Source: Pseudomonadales bacterium
Lineage (GTDB): Bacteria; Pseudomonadota; Gammaproteobacteria; Pseudomonadales; DC-out160
Assembly: GCA_019090455.1 (NCBI GenBank)
Contig: JAHRWA010000043.1
Location: forward strand, 62,001-126,000
Reading direction: 5' to 3'
DNA length: 64,000 nt
The position numbers and the translations under genes were made by a program. Under the pieces are notes generated by a model. The model was not told the DNA's origin and ran no database searches. It saw nothing but the letters and a program-made list of their open reading frames with translations. Positions 32,513-42,364 of this stretch are shown in pieces; the stretch's first letter is position 1; the number at the start of each line of letters is the position of its first letter.

Positions 32513-35107
32513 CTAATTGGCCCCTCTTAGTGGAATATTTCTTCTTAATACGTCGGATTCGAACATTTCAGCTGCGACTGGTTTCGAATAATAAAATCCT
32601 TGGAAATAATCTGTGTTGAGTGACCTGAGTATGTCAGCTTGCTCCTTCGTTTCCACGCCTTCAGCGATGACTTGGAGACCCAAGCAGTGGCCTAAACCTA
32701 TGATGGACTCTACGATCTTGCTATCCTCTTCAGAGGACATCATGTCCGTGACAAAGGAGCGATCTATTTTAAGCGTATTGACCGGGAATCGCTTAAGGTA
32801 GCTTAAGGACGAGTACCCCGTACCAAAATCATCAATAGCCAAATGAATACCTAAAGCTCTGATTTCTTCCATAATCGAAATTGCTTGCTCCAAGTCTTCT
32901 ATAATACTGCTTTCAGTAATTTCCAATTCCAGGTAACGAGGGTTTAACCCGGTCTCTTTTATTATTTGCTCTATTCTTGATATTAAATTTACTTGTTTAA
33001 ATTGTTTTACCGATAGATTTACGGCTACCCGCCCTGATGTTAGACCGCTATCAACCCAAGCTTTTTGTTGAAGGCAGGCCTCACGTAAAACGTATTCTCC
33101 TAATGGGATAATGAGCGATGTTTCTTCTGCTAAGGGTATAAATTGATTTGGTCCGACTAAACCTCTTTCTGGACTTTGCCATCTTACGAGCGCTTCAGCT
33201 CCAATACATTGTTCGGTACGTGAATTCATTTTCGGTTGGTAGAAGACAATAAGCTCGTGATTTTCAATAGCTTTGCGAAGATCAGATTCCAATTGTAAAT
33301 GTTCTACCGCTTCTTTATTCATTGTTGAAGTAAAAAATTGATAACAATTTCTGCCTTTGTTCTTAGCTGCGTACATAGCAGTGTCAGCATTACTCATAAG
33401 GCTGGAGTCATTTTGCATATCACTTGGGAAAATAGTAATTCCGATACTGGCCGTTACGATAATTTCATGTTCATTGAGAACAATTGTGTGCTGTATTTCT
33501 TCGAGTAGACCTTGAGCAATACTCGCGACAGTATTGACCGAATCGGCAGACTCAATTAATAGACAGAATTCATCCCCACCTACTCGCGCAAGAGTTTCTT
33601 TTGGTCGCTTAAACGTATTGAGCCTAAATGCGATTTTGCGTAGCAATTCGTCGCCAAGTGCGTGACCTAATGAATCATTGATGTTTTTGAAATTATCCAG
33701 GTCTATTAAAAGGACTGCTAATAAGTCTCCTTTGGCCTTGCTGCTTGAAATTCGAGTTTCGACATATTGATTGAAAAAGGTTTTATTGGGTAGTCCCGTT
33801 AATGCATCGTTATTGGTGAGCTTTCTGAGTTCGTATTCGGTTCTCTTTCGCATTGTTATATCCGAGAATACGCCGACATAATGTGATACATCGCCGCTAT
33901 CATTCACAATACAATAGACATTTAATTCCTGTATGTAAGAATCCCCATTCTTTTTGGTATCAGCCAATTCAGAAGACCAGTGACCGCTTTGTGTTAACGA
34001 TTGCTTTAATTGATATTCAAAGGCTCGTTTTTTCTTGTAAAACGGGGCAACCGTGATTCTTTTGTCGATGACATCCTCTTCCGAATACCCTGTGATGGTA
34101 GCGAAACTTTGGTTAACCATTTTAACTTGCCAATCTGAATCCGCTATCCAAACGCCATCGGATGTGTTTTCATAAGTCTTGGCTAACAGACTCAATTTTT
34201 CTTCGGCTACCTTTCTATGGCCGATGTCTTTTATGGTGCCTATCATCCGAACCGGGTTTTCTACTGCATCTGTTTTGATGATTTTTCCGATGTCATGTAC
34301 CCATAACCACTTATTAACTCCGGATTCATTTGGGGATTGTATTCTGTATTCCGCACTAAAATGTTCGGTTTCCCCCGACAGATGTTGTTGTAATTTGAGT
34401 GTTACCTTTGATCGGTCTTTTTCGTAGACATGAGAGAACAGAAGATCGAAGTCAGTAACTAGACCCATAGTGGGAAGAAGAAGTGGATTGTCCTGCGTGG
34501 AACGAATAAATTTTCCCGTTACCATATCCCAATCCCATAATTCCATATGACTTGCCGCTAGTGCTAGCCTTAAACGAAATTCGTTTTGTTTAATGGTATC
34601 TAAATGTTGTTTTATCGCGACTTCTTGTCGCTCACTTTTTTTAGCGAAATCTCGGCTGCTGTTAACGATGACTTTGTGTTGTTCGGCGGCTAGTGATTTG
34701 ATGAAATTTCGTTGGCGTACAAGATCTAAATGGTTCTTTATTTTTGCGCTTAACGACGCTAGGCAAAATGGTTTGAAAATATAGTCGACTGCACCCAGTT
34801 CTAGGCCTTTAGTTTCGTCCTCAGTCGTGTTTCGTTCGGTTAAAAAAATAACCGGAATATTGAAGTCGGTGATACTGTTCTTTAGCTTTTGTAGTACCTC
34901 GTAGCCATCCATGTGATCCATCATTATATCTAAGAGAATGATGCTGGGCGGGAACTGACTGGCTACGATATCGATGGCTGCTTGGCCGGAAGCCGCCACC
35001 TTAATGGCAAATTTATCTTGCAAAGCAGAGATCAGCAATTCGATGCTGATTACATCATCATCGACAATTAGAATAGATTCGTTGTCACCGGCAAATTGCA
35101 TACTCAC
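32513..35107 (-). CDS. Response regulator with PAS-PAS-GGDEF-EAL (c-di-GMP turnover)
   Basis: 864 aa. Domains: receiver (1-130; acidic pocket IVDDD, phosphoacceptor Asp in IILLDIMMD ~61, Lys in FKPF), a short coiled stretch, PAS1 (~180-305), PAS2 (~315-430), GGDEF (~440-600; ARVGGDEF ~511) and EAL (~615-864). The EAL half keeps EALVRW, VNLSVKQF, EITES, DDFGTGYSS, AEGVET and YFQGF, so phosphodiesterase activity is expected. The GGDEF motif is intact, but the inhibitory I-site position reads RPKE instead of RxxD. Which activity dominates cannot be told. It lies 22 nt downstream of the hybrid kinase, its probable phosphodonor, and next to a pilus cluster whose ATPase has a c-di-GMP-binding motif. 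Confidence 0.95.
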   Translation of the reverse strand: MSMQFAGDNESILIVDDDVISIELLISALQDKFAIKVAASGQAAIDIVASQFPPSIILLDIMMDHMDGYEVLQKLKNSITDFNIPVIFLTERNTTEDETKGLELGAVDYIFKPFCLASLSAKIKNHLDLVRQRNFIKSLAAEQHKVIVNSSRDFAKKSERQEVAIKQHLDTIKQNEFRLRLALAASHMELWDWDMVTGKFIRSTQDNPLLLPTMGLVTDFDLLFSHVYEKDRSKVTLKLQQHLSGETEHFSAEYRIQSPNESGVNKWLWVHDIGKIIKTDAVENPVRMIGTIKDIGHRKVAEEKLSLLAKTYENTSDGVWIADSDWQVKMVNQSFATITGYSEEDVIDKRITVAPFYKKKRAFEYQLKQSLTQSGHWSSELADTKKNGDSYIQELNVYCIVNDSGDVSHYVGVFSDITMRKRTEYELRKLTNNDALTGLPNKTFFNQYVETRISSSKAKGDLLAVLLIDLDNFKNINDSLGHALGDELLRKIAFRLNTFKRPKETLARVGGDEFCLLIESADSVNTVASIAQGLLEEIQHTIVLNEHEIIVTASIGITIFPSDMQNDSSLMSNADTAMYAAKNKGRNCYQFFTSTMNKEAVEHLQLESDLRKAIENHELIVFYQPKMNSRTEQCIGAEALVRWQSPERGLVGPNQFIPLAEETSLIIPLGEYVLREACLQQKAWVDSGLTSGRVAVNLSVKQFKQVNLISRIEQIIKETGLNPRYLELEITESSIIEDLEQAISIMEEIRALGIHLAIDDFGTGYSSLSYLKRFPVNTLKIDRSFVTDMMSSEEDSKIVESIIGLGHCLGLQVIAEGVETKEQADILRSLNTDYFQGFYYSKPVAAEMFESDVLRRNIPLRGAN

Positions 35108-35129
35108 TTAACCCTTTTTTAAGCAAAGT

Positions 35130-38100
35130 TTAACTTATTTCATTTAATCGATCTAGCGCGTTAGCAAACTGAAAATTCGATATTAAATGCTCAATTTCTG
35201 CAATTTTTGTATCCAGATTTGTGATTTCTTGATCCATGTATTCTGGCATCATCCAGGCTATATTTTTGTATAATTCAACGGATTTTATATCCGAAAGCAA
35301 TAACGCCCCTTTTAACTCGCTTACGCCTTCAAAAAACTGATCTTTTTGAAGCGGCTGGCAGGTGGTGCTGACATTGGTTTTTGCCGTTGTTGCGGGTTCG
35401 CTTGCTAAATTCAGCTTATCGAAGGAATATGTTATCGTTTCAAATGAATGCAAACAGTTTTCAAAAAGTACGCTGATATCATTACGATCTTCTTTCCTCA
35501 GAGATTGCTCCAAAAAACGAGCATGTATTCGCAGCTCCTTGAAGCCAAGGTTTCCAGAGGTGCCTGCGAGTTTGTGAGCTTCTCTTATGAGTTGTTCGCG
35601 ATCATCATCAGAAACGAATGAGGCCATATTTTTCATGATGGGCTCGAATTGACTAAAGAACTTTTCTAACAGCCTAAGATAGAACTGCATATTGTTTCTT
35701 ACCCTGCTTTTGGCAAAGGCTATGTCGATACCGTCAAGTTGAATAGGCCATCCATGCTCATCTATTCCCGTGTTCTCAGTGGTTGAGACGGGTAGGGCCT
35801 CTCGCCAGGAAGCGGGACGAATGATGTCTTGTGGCGTGAGAAATTCTTTTTTCAACACCCTTGAGAGCATTTCAAATAATGCAACGTGATTGATGGGTTT
35901 GGAAATATACTCATTCATACCGACAGAGAGACATTCTTCTTTATCGCCAACCATGGCATTGGCTGTCATGGCAATGATGGGGAGATCTATGGCGCTGTAT
36001 TGCTTTCTAATTAATTCTGTTGCTACCAGTCCATTCATCACTGGCATTTGAACATCCATTAAAACGACATCATATTTTTTTCGAGATATGGCATCCACTG
36101 CTTCTTTGCCATTGATAGCGATATCGACGGTCTCTATCTCTTTTGATTCAAAAATGAGTTTCAATAATAATGTGTTAGCTTCAATGTCGTCGACGATCAA
36201 GATTTTAACCGCATGGAGTGGGTTGTTTTCAGAGCTAGTTGTCGTATCTATTGTTGAAGCTAATGTAGAAACTATTGTCGCGTCTGTGTCAGTGTCAGTG
36301 TTTGATATAGAAGTAGGAGGGGAGATTGTAGTTGTAAAAGGAGCGCTTTTTAGTTTGGAAATGATGGCGGTGTTGGGGAAGTGAGATATTTGATTGATGA
36401 CTTTTTTGAGTATTATTACATTGATGGGGTAACTAATCACAGTGTGATTGAGCGATAATAATTTTTTGGGTAATTCATCCGCTTCAGTGGATATGGAAAA
36501 TATAAAGTGTACAGAATCGGGAGCATTAGCAATATGATATTTATTGTTTGGTTTTTCGATTTCATAAATGATGTGCTGGTAGTCGAGAAGTACAATACAA
36601 TTACGCTTTTCTTCAGCGCTGAGTGTACTGAATGATTCCTCTATTCTGTAGGAGAGAAAGTGGCAATCGAAAGATTGGCTTACCGTGGAGGAATAAAGAT
36701 TAGAACAATGATTGAGCCAAATAAAAGGGGCACTATTCAATTTGAAATTTTCTAACTGTTGTGAACAGTTAGGGTCTGTTTTAATTTGGCAAGTAAAATA
36801 AAAATCGCTTCCTTGGCCCAATTTAGTTTCAACCCAAATAGATCCTTCCATTAATCGAACGATATTTTCACTGATTGATAAACCTAATCCCGTCCCGCCA
36901 TATTCTCGTGTGAGAGACTCGTCTGCTTGGGTAAATCGCTGAAATAAACCGTTGACTACCTCAGGTTTTATGCCAATTCCCGTATCTTTCACAGAAAATC
37001 TTAGCGTGTTTGTACTACCCATTTTCTGTTCAATATTTTCTTGTAAAGATACCTCTACAATAATAGTTCCAGTTTTGATGAATTTGGTTGCGTTACCCAC
37101 TAAGTTTGTCAGTACCTGCTGTAGTCTGTGCTCATCACCAATGAGAGAGTGTGGGATATTCGGGTCTATTGAGATGAAGAAGGAAATGTTTGCTTTTTGA
37201 AGTTTGAGCCCAAACATATTTGATAGATTGTGCATTACTGAGTGCATGGAAAAAGGGGAACGTTCCAATCTCGTCTGCTCTGCATCCATTTTAGAGAGAT
37301 CTAAAATATTATTGAGGAGTGACATCAAGTGATCGCTAGCAGATTTAACTTTCAATAATAAGGTGACGGTATTCGGCTCATTGCTTTTTCTAATTAGAAT
37401 TTGGCTGAAACCAATAATGGTGTTCATCGGTGTTCTAATTTCATGGCTCATATTGGATAAAAAATCGGATTTAGCTTGGTCTGCTACCATCGCCTTGTCC
37501 CGTGCGACTTCTAACTCTGTAATATGATGCTCAATATCATGATTTTTTTGTCGTAAGCTGGCTGCCATGGAATTGAACATTACTGACAATTGGCCTATTT
37601 CATCATCTCTATCTACCGTAAGCTGACTATTGTAGTCTCCATGAGATATTCTCATTGCGCCATGGTTGAGTGCTTGTAGCGGTGCGGTGAAGCGACGTGC
37701 AATGAAAAATGTCATTACAAAAATAAAGAAGCCAGATACTAGTGTGAGGCCAAAACCCACATTTCGAAGTTTGACGATGGGTTCAAAAACCACATCGCTA
37801 TTTTCAAACAGGAGAACACCCCAACTAAAGTTCTGTAGCTGTCGTTGACTGTTGCTACTAGCAAATGCAATGAGTTGCTCATTATTATGATAATTGGTAA
37901 GTGCGAAGCCACTCTGTCCATTGGTGGCCATGGAAGCTTCCTTTATTCCCAAATCGACAAAGTTAACGGTCTTTAAAATCTCACTTTCATCGTCATCATC
38001 CATTAGTAGTGTAAATTGCGGGCCTGCAATAGTATGGCCCGCTTGATCAATAAGTACGATATAGTTAGATGTCGACCCTGCATTGTCGCCTATTTCAAGA

Positions 38101-38666
38101 CTGTGAATGATCTCCAAAAGTCGAGTCCACGAAAAAAAACCAACGATAGTCCCGATGATTTTTTTAGGGCTGGCTTTTGAATAAATGGGGGAAGCGATGG
38201 GAATGCTAAACCCCTCAGGAAGTTCGTAATAGGCAAATTGGTTGTACGAGATTTCACGATTTTCGATGACATTTTTAAACCATGTCGCCTCGGCTTGATT
38301 CGGGCCTAGCTCTAGTGCCGAGGCGACGATATTTCCCTCAATGTCGGTGACTGTAATGTCTGAGAAAAGACCTGTTTGAATGTAATTGCTGCTGAGAAGG
38401 TGCTGTATTCGTTGAGTGGTTTCGCCGTTAGCGAGGTCTTGCATGATGGCTGTTGACGACCAAGATAGTATGCTTTCTGTTGCATCGTAGAAAAGATTAT
38501 TTGTCTGGTTGATAGCCATTTGAGCTATCTGTAGTCGTTTCTCACCTTGTCGAGTGAGTAGCTCCTCGCGCATAGAGTAGTAGCCACCGATGATCAATAA
38601 AATCATCGGTAAGATTGCTGTAACGAAGATGGTAAGTGTTAGCCTTGATCGAATGCTTGTCTTCAT
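35130..38666 (-). CDS. Hybrid histidine kinase (dCACHE-HAMP-HisKA-HATPase-REC-HPt)
   Basis: 1178 aa. TM1 is at ~10-30, a periplasmic double-CACHE-like sensor at ~35-300, TM2 at ~305-325, and HAMP at ~326-380. HisKA has its phospho-His in SHEIRTPMN (~409). HATPase (~510-630) shows the N-box with NLVGNATKF, DTGIGI and GGTGLGLSIS. Next come a degenerate receiver-like stretch (~640-765), a Thr/Asp/Ser-rich linker with a short TD repeat, a true receiver (~800-920; LLMDVQMPVMNG) and an HPt domain (His in EAHKLAGTSG, ~1034). This is a full phosphorelay in one chain, probably signalling to the REC-GGDEF-EAL protein downstream. The sensor ligand is unknown; dCACHE domains usually bind small molecules in the periplasm. 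Confidence 0.95.
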   Translation of the reverse strand: MKTSIRSRLTLTIFVTAILPMILLIIGGYYSMREELLTRQGEKRLQIAQMAINQTNNLFYDATESILSWSSTAIMQDLANGETTQRIQHLLSSNYIQTGLFSDITVTDIEGNIVASALELGPNQAEATWFKNVIENREISYNQFAYYELPEGFSIPIASPIYSKASPKKIIGTIVGFFSWTRLLEIIHSLEIGDNAGSTSNYIVLIDQAGHTIAGPQFTLLMDDDDESEILKTVNFVDLGIKEASMATNGQSGFALTNYHNNEQLIAFASSNSQRQLQNFSWGVLLFENSDVVFEPIVKLRNVGFGLTLVSGFFIFVMTFFIARRFTAPLQALNHGAMRISHGDYNSQLTVDRDDEIGQLSVMFNSMAASLRQKNHDIEHHITELEVARDKAMVADQAKSDFLSNMSHEIRTPMNTIIGFSQILIRKSNEPNTVTLLLKVKSASDHLMSLLNNILDLSKMDAEQTRLERSPFSMHSVMHNLSNMFGLKLQKANISFFISIDPNIPHSLIGDEHRLQQVLTNLVGNATKFIKTGTIIVEVSLQENIEQKMGSTNTLRFSVKDTGIGIKPEVVNGLFQRFTQADESLTREYGGTGLGLSISENIVRLMEGSIWVETKLGQGSDFYFTCQIKTDPNCSQQLENFKLNSAPFIWLNHCSNLYSSTVSQSFDCHFLSYRIEESFSTLSAEEKRNCIVLLDYQHIIYEIEKPNNKYHIANAPDSVHFIFSISTEADELPKKLLSLNHTVISYPINVIILKKVINQISHFPNTAIISKLKSAPFTTTISPPTSISNTDTDTDATIVSTLASTIDTTTSSENNPLHAVKILIVDDIEANTLLLKLIFESKEIETVDIAINGKEAVDAISRKKYDVVLMDVQMPVMNGLVATELIRKQYSAIDLPIIAMTANAMVGDKEECLSVGMNEYISKPINHVALFEMLSRVLKKEFLTPQDIIRPASWREALPVSTTENTGIDEHGWPIQLDGIDIAFAKSRVRNNMQFYLRLLEKFFSQFEPIMKNMASFVSDDDREQLIREAHKLAGTSGNLGFKELRIHARFLEQSLRKEDRNDISVLFENCLHSFETITYSFDKLNLASEPATTAKTNVSTTCQPLQKDQFFEGVSELKGALLLSDIKSVELYKNIAWMMPEYMDQEITNLDTKIAEIEHLISNFQFANALDRLNEIS

Positions 38667-38746
38667 GAGGTTACTGCTATCTGACGGGCCACTATGAGTC
38701 TGTCAGACAAACTCGATCCTTTACGTTATTTTGTTTCAGTGCCAGC

Positions 38747-38776
38747 ATTATAGACTAATTACATAATACATTTGAA
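38747..38776 (-). promoter_or_regulatory. Probable sigma-70 promoter for the hybrid kinase operon
   Basis: On the minus strand a perfect TATAAT (plus 38747-38752) lies 18 nt downstream of TTCAAA (plus 38771-38776, 4/6 match to TTGACA), about 80 nt before the kinase ATG. Spacing is near optimal; the -35 is weak. Confidence 0.45.
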
Positions 38777-38821
38777 TTTATGGCAGTTTGTTTATTTTGA
38801 TACAACGAAAGAATGAGTGGC

Positions 38822-38942
38822 GCGATCCCGTTTATTTGAGCTGGAATCGCAACAGAAATAGAGGGGGAACCAGAGTGAAACTGTAGGATAGCATTACGCT
38901 ACCTCATTAGGGGAGCAACTGAATTGCACCTGTGTTTCTAAA
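38822..38942. other. Cluster of inverted repeats, possible structured RNA or regulator sites
   Basis: Within 120 nt there are GCGATCC/GGaATCGC (near 38822-38850), CAG/CTG flanking AGTGAAA (~38870-38883), a TAGC-ATTAC-GCTA hairpin (~38889-38901) and GCAA-CTGAA-TTGC (~38915-38927). I could not match it to any riboswitch consensus I know on either strand, including GEMM c-di-GMP, cobalamin, glycine and SAM. It is less AT-rich than its surroundings. Confidence 0.3.
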
Positions 38943-39458
38943 TTTAAAAATGGGAAAACTCATTGTAGGATTCGTATCATCACTTTTTCACCGTAAATCA
39001 TTCAATATAGTTTAGATAGATAAAGCGCTTATATTTATTGACTATAACGCGATGATTATTTGCTCTAATTTTCATCAATTTTTTTCTTTAATTGTAAATC
39101 AATTCTATAATTTAAAAGATGTGGGTTGCCGTGCAAGTTGAATTGGAGCTTGCGAAGAAGTGCTAAGGATGGCGAGTTGTAAAATCATGAGTCAGGAAGT
39201 TCTCAAATTATTAGACGTTATCAGTCTATTCAAAGAATCGATCGCTCGATTAGATGAAATATCTCACTTTTTATCCGTTAATTTTCGAAATCATATCACT
39301 GAGACTGACACTACTAATTTGGTCTCTCACATAAACGCCATACCTCTCTTTTTGGCAATTCGGTCAATTCAAAACAAGTCAAAATTTTTTAACATTCAGC
39401 CGATATACCCCCTACACATATTTTTTCTAAAAATGGTCTTTCTACAAAGAGGTTTACT

Positions 39459-40511
39459 ATGTATTTAGATTATTTTGGGCTGGAGAAAACACCCTTCAAG
39501 ATTACGCCGGATCCGGATCTATTTTTCACCGGAGGAAATCGCGGAGCCAGTTTAGAAGCGTTACTGTTTGCTGTAAATCGTGGCGAGGGCATCACGAAGG
39601 TCGTAGGTGAAGTGGGTAGTGGTAAAACGATGTTATGCCGCATGGTTGCTAATAGCTTGGAACAAACTGCGGATGTCGTTTACTTAGCGTATCCCTCTAT
39701 AGGCCCAAAGAATGTTCTTCATGTCATTGCGAAAGAGCTAGCGATAGATATCGAGTTTCATACCCACAAGGTCGAAGTCCTTCAATTGATAACACAATAT
39801 TTGGTGGATAGGCATACACAGGGTCGACGTGTTGTTCTATTGGTTGAGGAGGCTCAAAGCATGCCTCAAGAAACGCTAGAAGAAATTAGACTTTTGAGTA
39901 ATTTGGAGACGGGCGAAGATAAATTACTCCAGATAATATTGTTTGGCCAGCCCGAACTTGATCACAACCTAAAGGATGTTTCGATACGCCAATTAAAGGA
40001 GCGTATTGCCACTAGCTTATATCTGCGAGATTTTGAATCCGATGATATTCATGAGTACCTTAACCATAGAATGCATAGTGCTGGGTATAGAGGCCCGGAG
40101 GTGTTTAGTGAGAGTGTTGCTGCGGCGATGCTTAAACCATCTCAAGGTTTAATTAGACGTCTCAATATACTGGCGGATAAGGCGTTGATGGTGGTGTACG
40201 CAAAACAAAGACGAGCCGTTAAAGTGGATGATATTCGCCGGGCCATGGGAGAGAGTACGTTTTCTCAAAGCTGGCCGATAGAACCACAAAAAATATTGGC
40301 CGCCGTTTTTGCTGTGACTTTGATATTAGCATTTGTCGTGGGTAATCGGATGAGATCAGAGGTTGTTGGTAGCTCGGTTGTCGCAGTGAATTCACAAATA
40401 GAGGCCTATCCGCCTGAGAGCATCATCGAGAATGGGCAGGCTGAACCGTTTCGTGGTGCTGATGTGGTAGATGTCAAAGTTGCGAATGATGTACGTGGTG
40501 ATAGCGACTAA
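39459..40511 (+). CDS. mshM: MshM/ExeA-like AAA ATPase
   Basis: 350 aa, starting MYLDYFGLEKTPFKITPDPD, the classic opening of the ExeA/MshM AAA family. Walker A is GEVGSGKT (~51-58), Walker B LLVEEAQ (~127), with an arginine/sensor region PSQGLIRRLNILADKAL. A single membrane segment follows at ~280-300 and a short periplasmic tail. Relatives help assemble or localise the outer-membrane secretin of type II secretion and MSHA pili, which fits the secretin gene immediately downstream. The ribosome-binding site (AGAGGT) is well placed before the ATG. It is the first gene of the pilus cluster. Confidence 0.88.
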   Translation: MYLDYFGLEKTPFKITPDPDLFFTGGNRGASLEALLFAVNRGEGITKVVGEVGSGKTMLCRMVANSLEQTADVVYLAYPSIGPKNVLHVIAKELAIDIEFHTHKVEVLQLITQYLVDRHTQGRRVVLLVEEAQSMPQETLEEIRLLSNLETGEDKLLQIILFGQPELDHNLKDVSIRQLKERIATSLYLRDFESDDIHEYLNHRMHSAGYRGPEVFSESVAAAMLKPSQGLIRRLNILADKALMVVYAKQRRAVKVDDIRRAMGESTFSQSWPIEPQKILAAVFAVTLILAFVVGNRMRSEVVGSSVVAVNSQIEAYPPESIIENGQAEPFRGADVVDVKVANDVRGDSD

Positions 40512-40573
40512 ATCCATTGACCAGAATGGGTGATCTGATTCTGTTGTCAATTGAAGTGGGTTAGAAAAAGTTT

Positions 40574-42301
40574 ATGAAAGTAGTCATTGGTTTAAAGCCA
40601 ATAGTAACGAAATTGAAAGATTTAATCGCACTATCTTGTTTACCAACAAGTGCCTTGTTCAAGGCTAGATCGTTGGGGTTAGCTGTGCTGGGGTTAGCTG
40701 TATTGTTGCTATCTGCTTGCCAAGCGCAGCGCCCATCAGTGCCATCCCAGGCACATCTCAAAGTGGAATCACGAGTCGAAGGTGACATCCCACCTACTAT
40801 CGCGCGAACCACTGTTCTCCCGCGCCCGAGCAAGGCGAAGAAAATAGAAACCTATACCGTGGTTGTGGATTCAGTGCCCGTTAAGGAATTACTTTTTTCC
40901 ATGGCTAGGGATGCGAAATTGAATTTAGACATAGACGATAGCATCGAGGGTCGAGTGACGTTGAATGCTGTGAATCAAAGTTTGCCACAGATATTGGATA
41001 GAATCAGTGAATTGACTTCTATTCGTTATTCAATTGACACCGGACAGTTGCGAATTAGAAGTGATGACCCTTACCTAAAAATCTACCGGATTGATTATCT
41101 CAATATGGGTAGAAGCAGTGAAAGTGCTGTCAAAGTGTCAACTCAAATTTCCGCCACGGGACAGGGTGCGGGTGAGTCGGGGTCCGAGGAGGGGGACAAC
41201 AACTCATCCACTGTGGTAGAAAATAAATCAGTACATTCGTTTTGGGAAACGATTACTAAAAATGTGAATTCACTGATGACGAAGGATTCAAATGTGTCGG
41301 GTCATGTCGATGAAGGCGATGATGATGCAGGAGGTGATGAAGTTAGCTATGACAAAGACAGTATCATTGTTAATCGCGAAAGTGGAATTATGGCGATACG
41401 TGCGACTCAAAGAGAGCATAAGGATATTCAAGCGTTTTTAGATGTAGTGCTAAATGCTGTGCAGCGCCAAGTACTGGTTGAAGCGACTATCGCTGAGGTG
41501 ACACTAAGCGATATTTATAAAGCGGGTATTGATTGGCAGGCACTTCAGGCTGGGGAAAATTCAAGTTTGACGGGGGCTAGCGATACATCTGGGGTTAACT
41601 TAGTACAAAGCCTCGCCGGTGGGGAATTGAGTTCTGGGGCCGCTTTTCTCTTAAAGTTAACGGACACTGCTCTTGGTGACAATAGAGTGGATATCACGCT
41701 TAAGGCATTGGAACAGTTTGGCGATGTGAAAGTCATGTCGAGCCCCAAAATTATGGTGTTAAACAATCAAACGGCGTTATTAAAGGTGGTGGATAATCTG
41801 GTCTATTTTACTCTCGATGCCGATAGCAGTACGAGTGAAGGGGTGACAAACACCACTTTTTCCACAGAAGTGCACACCGTTCCGATTGGTTTTGTTATGT
41901 CGGTTACTCCTTTTGTCGACGAGTACTCTGCAGTGACGTTGAATGTAAGGCCGACGATATCCCGTGTTATTGGCAGTGTTAATGATCCCAACCCCACATT
42001 GGCGCAGCAGAATATCGTTAGTACTGTGCCGGTTATTCAAGTCCGGGAAATGGAATCCATTTTAAAAGTGAATAGTGGCGATACGGCGATAATTGGAGGC
42101 TTGATGCAAGATGACGTTAGAAAAGTAAATACTGTAGTCCCTTTACTGTCAACGATACCCATTATTGGTCGTGCCTTTCGCTTTAAGAGTGAGGAGTATA
42201 TAAAAACGGAATTAGTGATATTTATTCGGCCAGTAGTAGTGAATCAGGCAAGTTTGAAACGAGATCTAAAGCCCTTTGCGGAGTCTTTAACGGCTCACTG
42301 A
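40574..42301 (+). CDS. mshL: MshL-like pilus secretin (outer-membrane lipoprotein)
   Basis: 575 aa. An N-terminal signal with lipobox LLSAC (Cys ~49) implies a lipoprotein. Then an STN/N0-type domain (~95-165: VPVKELLFSMARDAKLNLDID), a low-complexity acidic region (~200-265), an N1-like domain (REHKDIQAFLDVVLNAVQRQVLVEATIAEV), and the C-terminal secretin barrel. The barrel carries VKVMSSPKIMVLNNQTALLKV, VPVIQVREMESILKV and GDTAIIGGLMQDD. It forms the gated outer-membrane channel for the pilus. A 2 x 15-bp duplication lies in the signal-peptide core. Length and domain order match MshL. Confidence 0.92.
   Translation: MKVVIGLKPIVTKLKDLIALSCLPTSALFKARSLGLAVLGLAVLLLSACQAQRPSVPSQAHLKVESRVEGDIPPTIARTTVLPRPSKAKKIETYTVVVDSVPVKELLFSMARDAKLNLDIDDSIEGRVTLNAVNQSLPQILDRISELTSIRYSIDTGQLRIRSDDPYLKIYRIDYLNMGRSSESAVKVSTQISATGQGAGESGSEEGDNNSSTVVENKSVHSFWETITKNVNSLMTKDSNVSGHVDEGDDDAGGDEVSYDKDSIIVNRESGIMAIRATQREHKDIQAFLDVVLNAVQRQVLVEATIAEVTLSDIYKAGIDWQALQAGENSSLTGASDTSGVNLVQSLAGGELSSGAAFLLKLTDTALGDNRVDITLKALEQFGDVKVMSSPKIMVLNNQTALLKVVDNLVYFTLDADSSTSEGVTNTTFSTEVHTVPIGFVMSVTPFVDEYSAVTLNVRPTISRVIGSVNDPNPTLAQQNIVSTVPVIQVREMESILKVNSGDTAIIGGLMQDDVRKVNTVVPLLSTIPIIGRAFRFKSEEYIKTELVIFIRPVVVNQASLKRDLKPFAESLTAH
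40673..40702 (+). repeat. 2 x 15-bp duplication in the secretin signal peptide
   Basis: ttggggttagctgtg (40673-40687) and ctggggttagctgta (40688-40702) encode LGLAV-LGLAV in the hydrophobic core just before LLLSAC. The duplication adds five residues to the signal-peptide h-region. Confidence 0.85.
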
Positions 42302-42364
42302 CGAGTTGCTATTTTTTATATCAATTAAAACTATCTTTAAAATTTTCGATTGTGAGCAGATTAT

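Larger units (their letters stand above)
38667..39458. other. 792-nt gap between the divergent kinase operon and MSHA-like cluster
   Basis: It holds the minus-strand promoter at 38747-38776, several hairpins at 38822-38942, and AT-rich DNA from 38990 to 39120 with TATAAT at 39106-39111 and an extended -10-like TGCTCTAAT near 39061. A promoter for the pilus genes probably lies in this part. A 102-codon open frame (39160-39468) overlaps the MshM-like start by 10 nt, and I do not regard it as a gene. Confidence 0.5.

Noticed and set aside
38822-38942. GEMM c-di-GMP riboswitch upstream of the pilus or kinase genes
   Set aside because: Attractive because of the c-di-GMP context, but neither strand carries the conserved GEMM core sequences.
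39160-39468. 102-codon open frame just before the MshM-like gene
   Set aside because: It overlaps the well-supported MshM start by 10 nt, has no domain-like pattern in its second half and no clear ribosome-binding site. The DNA is AT-rich and looks like leader or promoter sequence.
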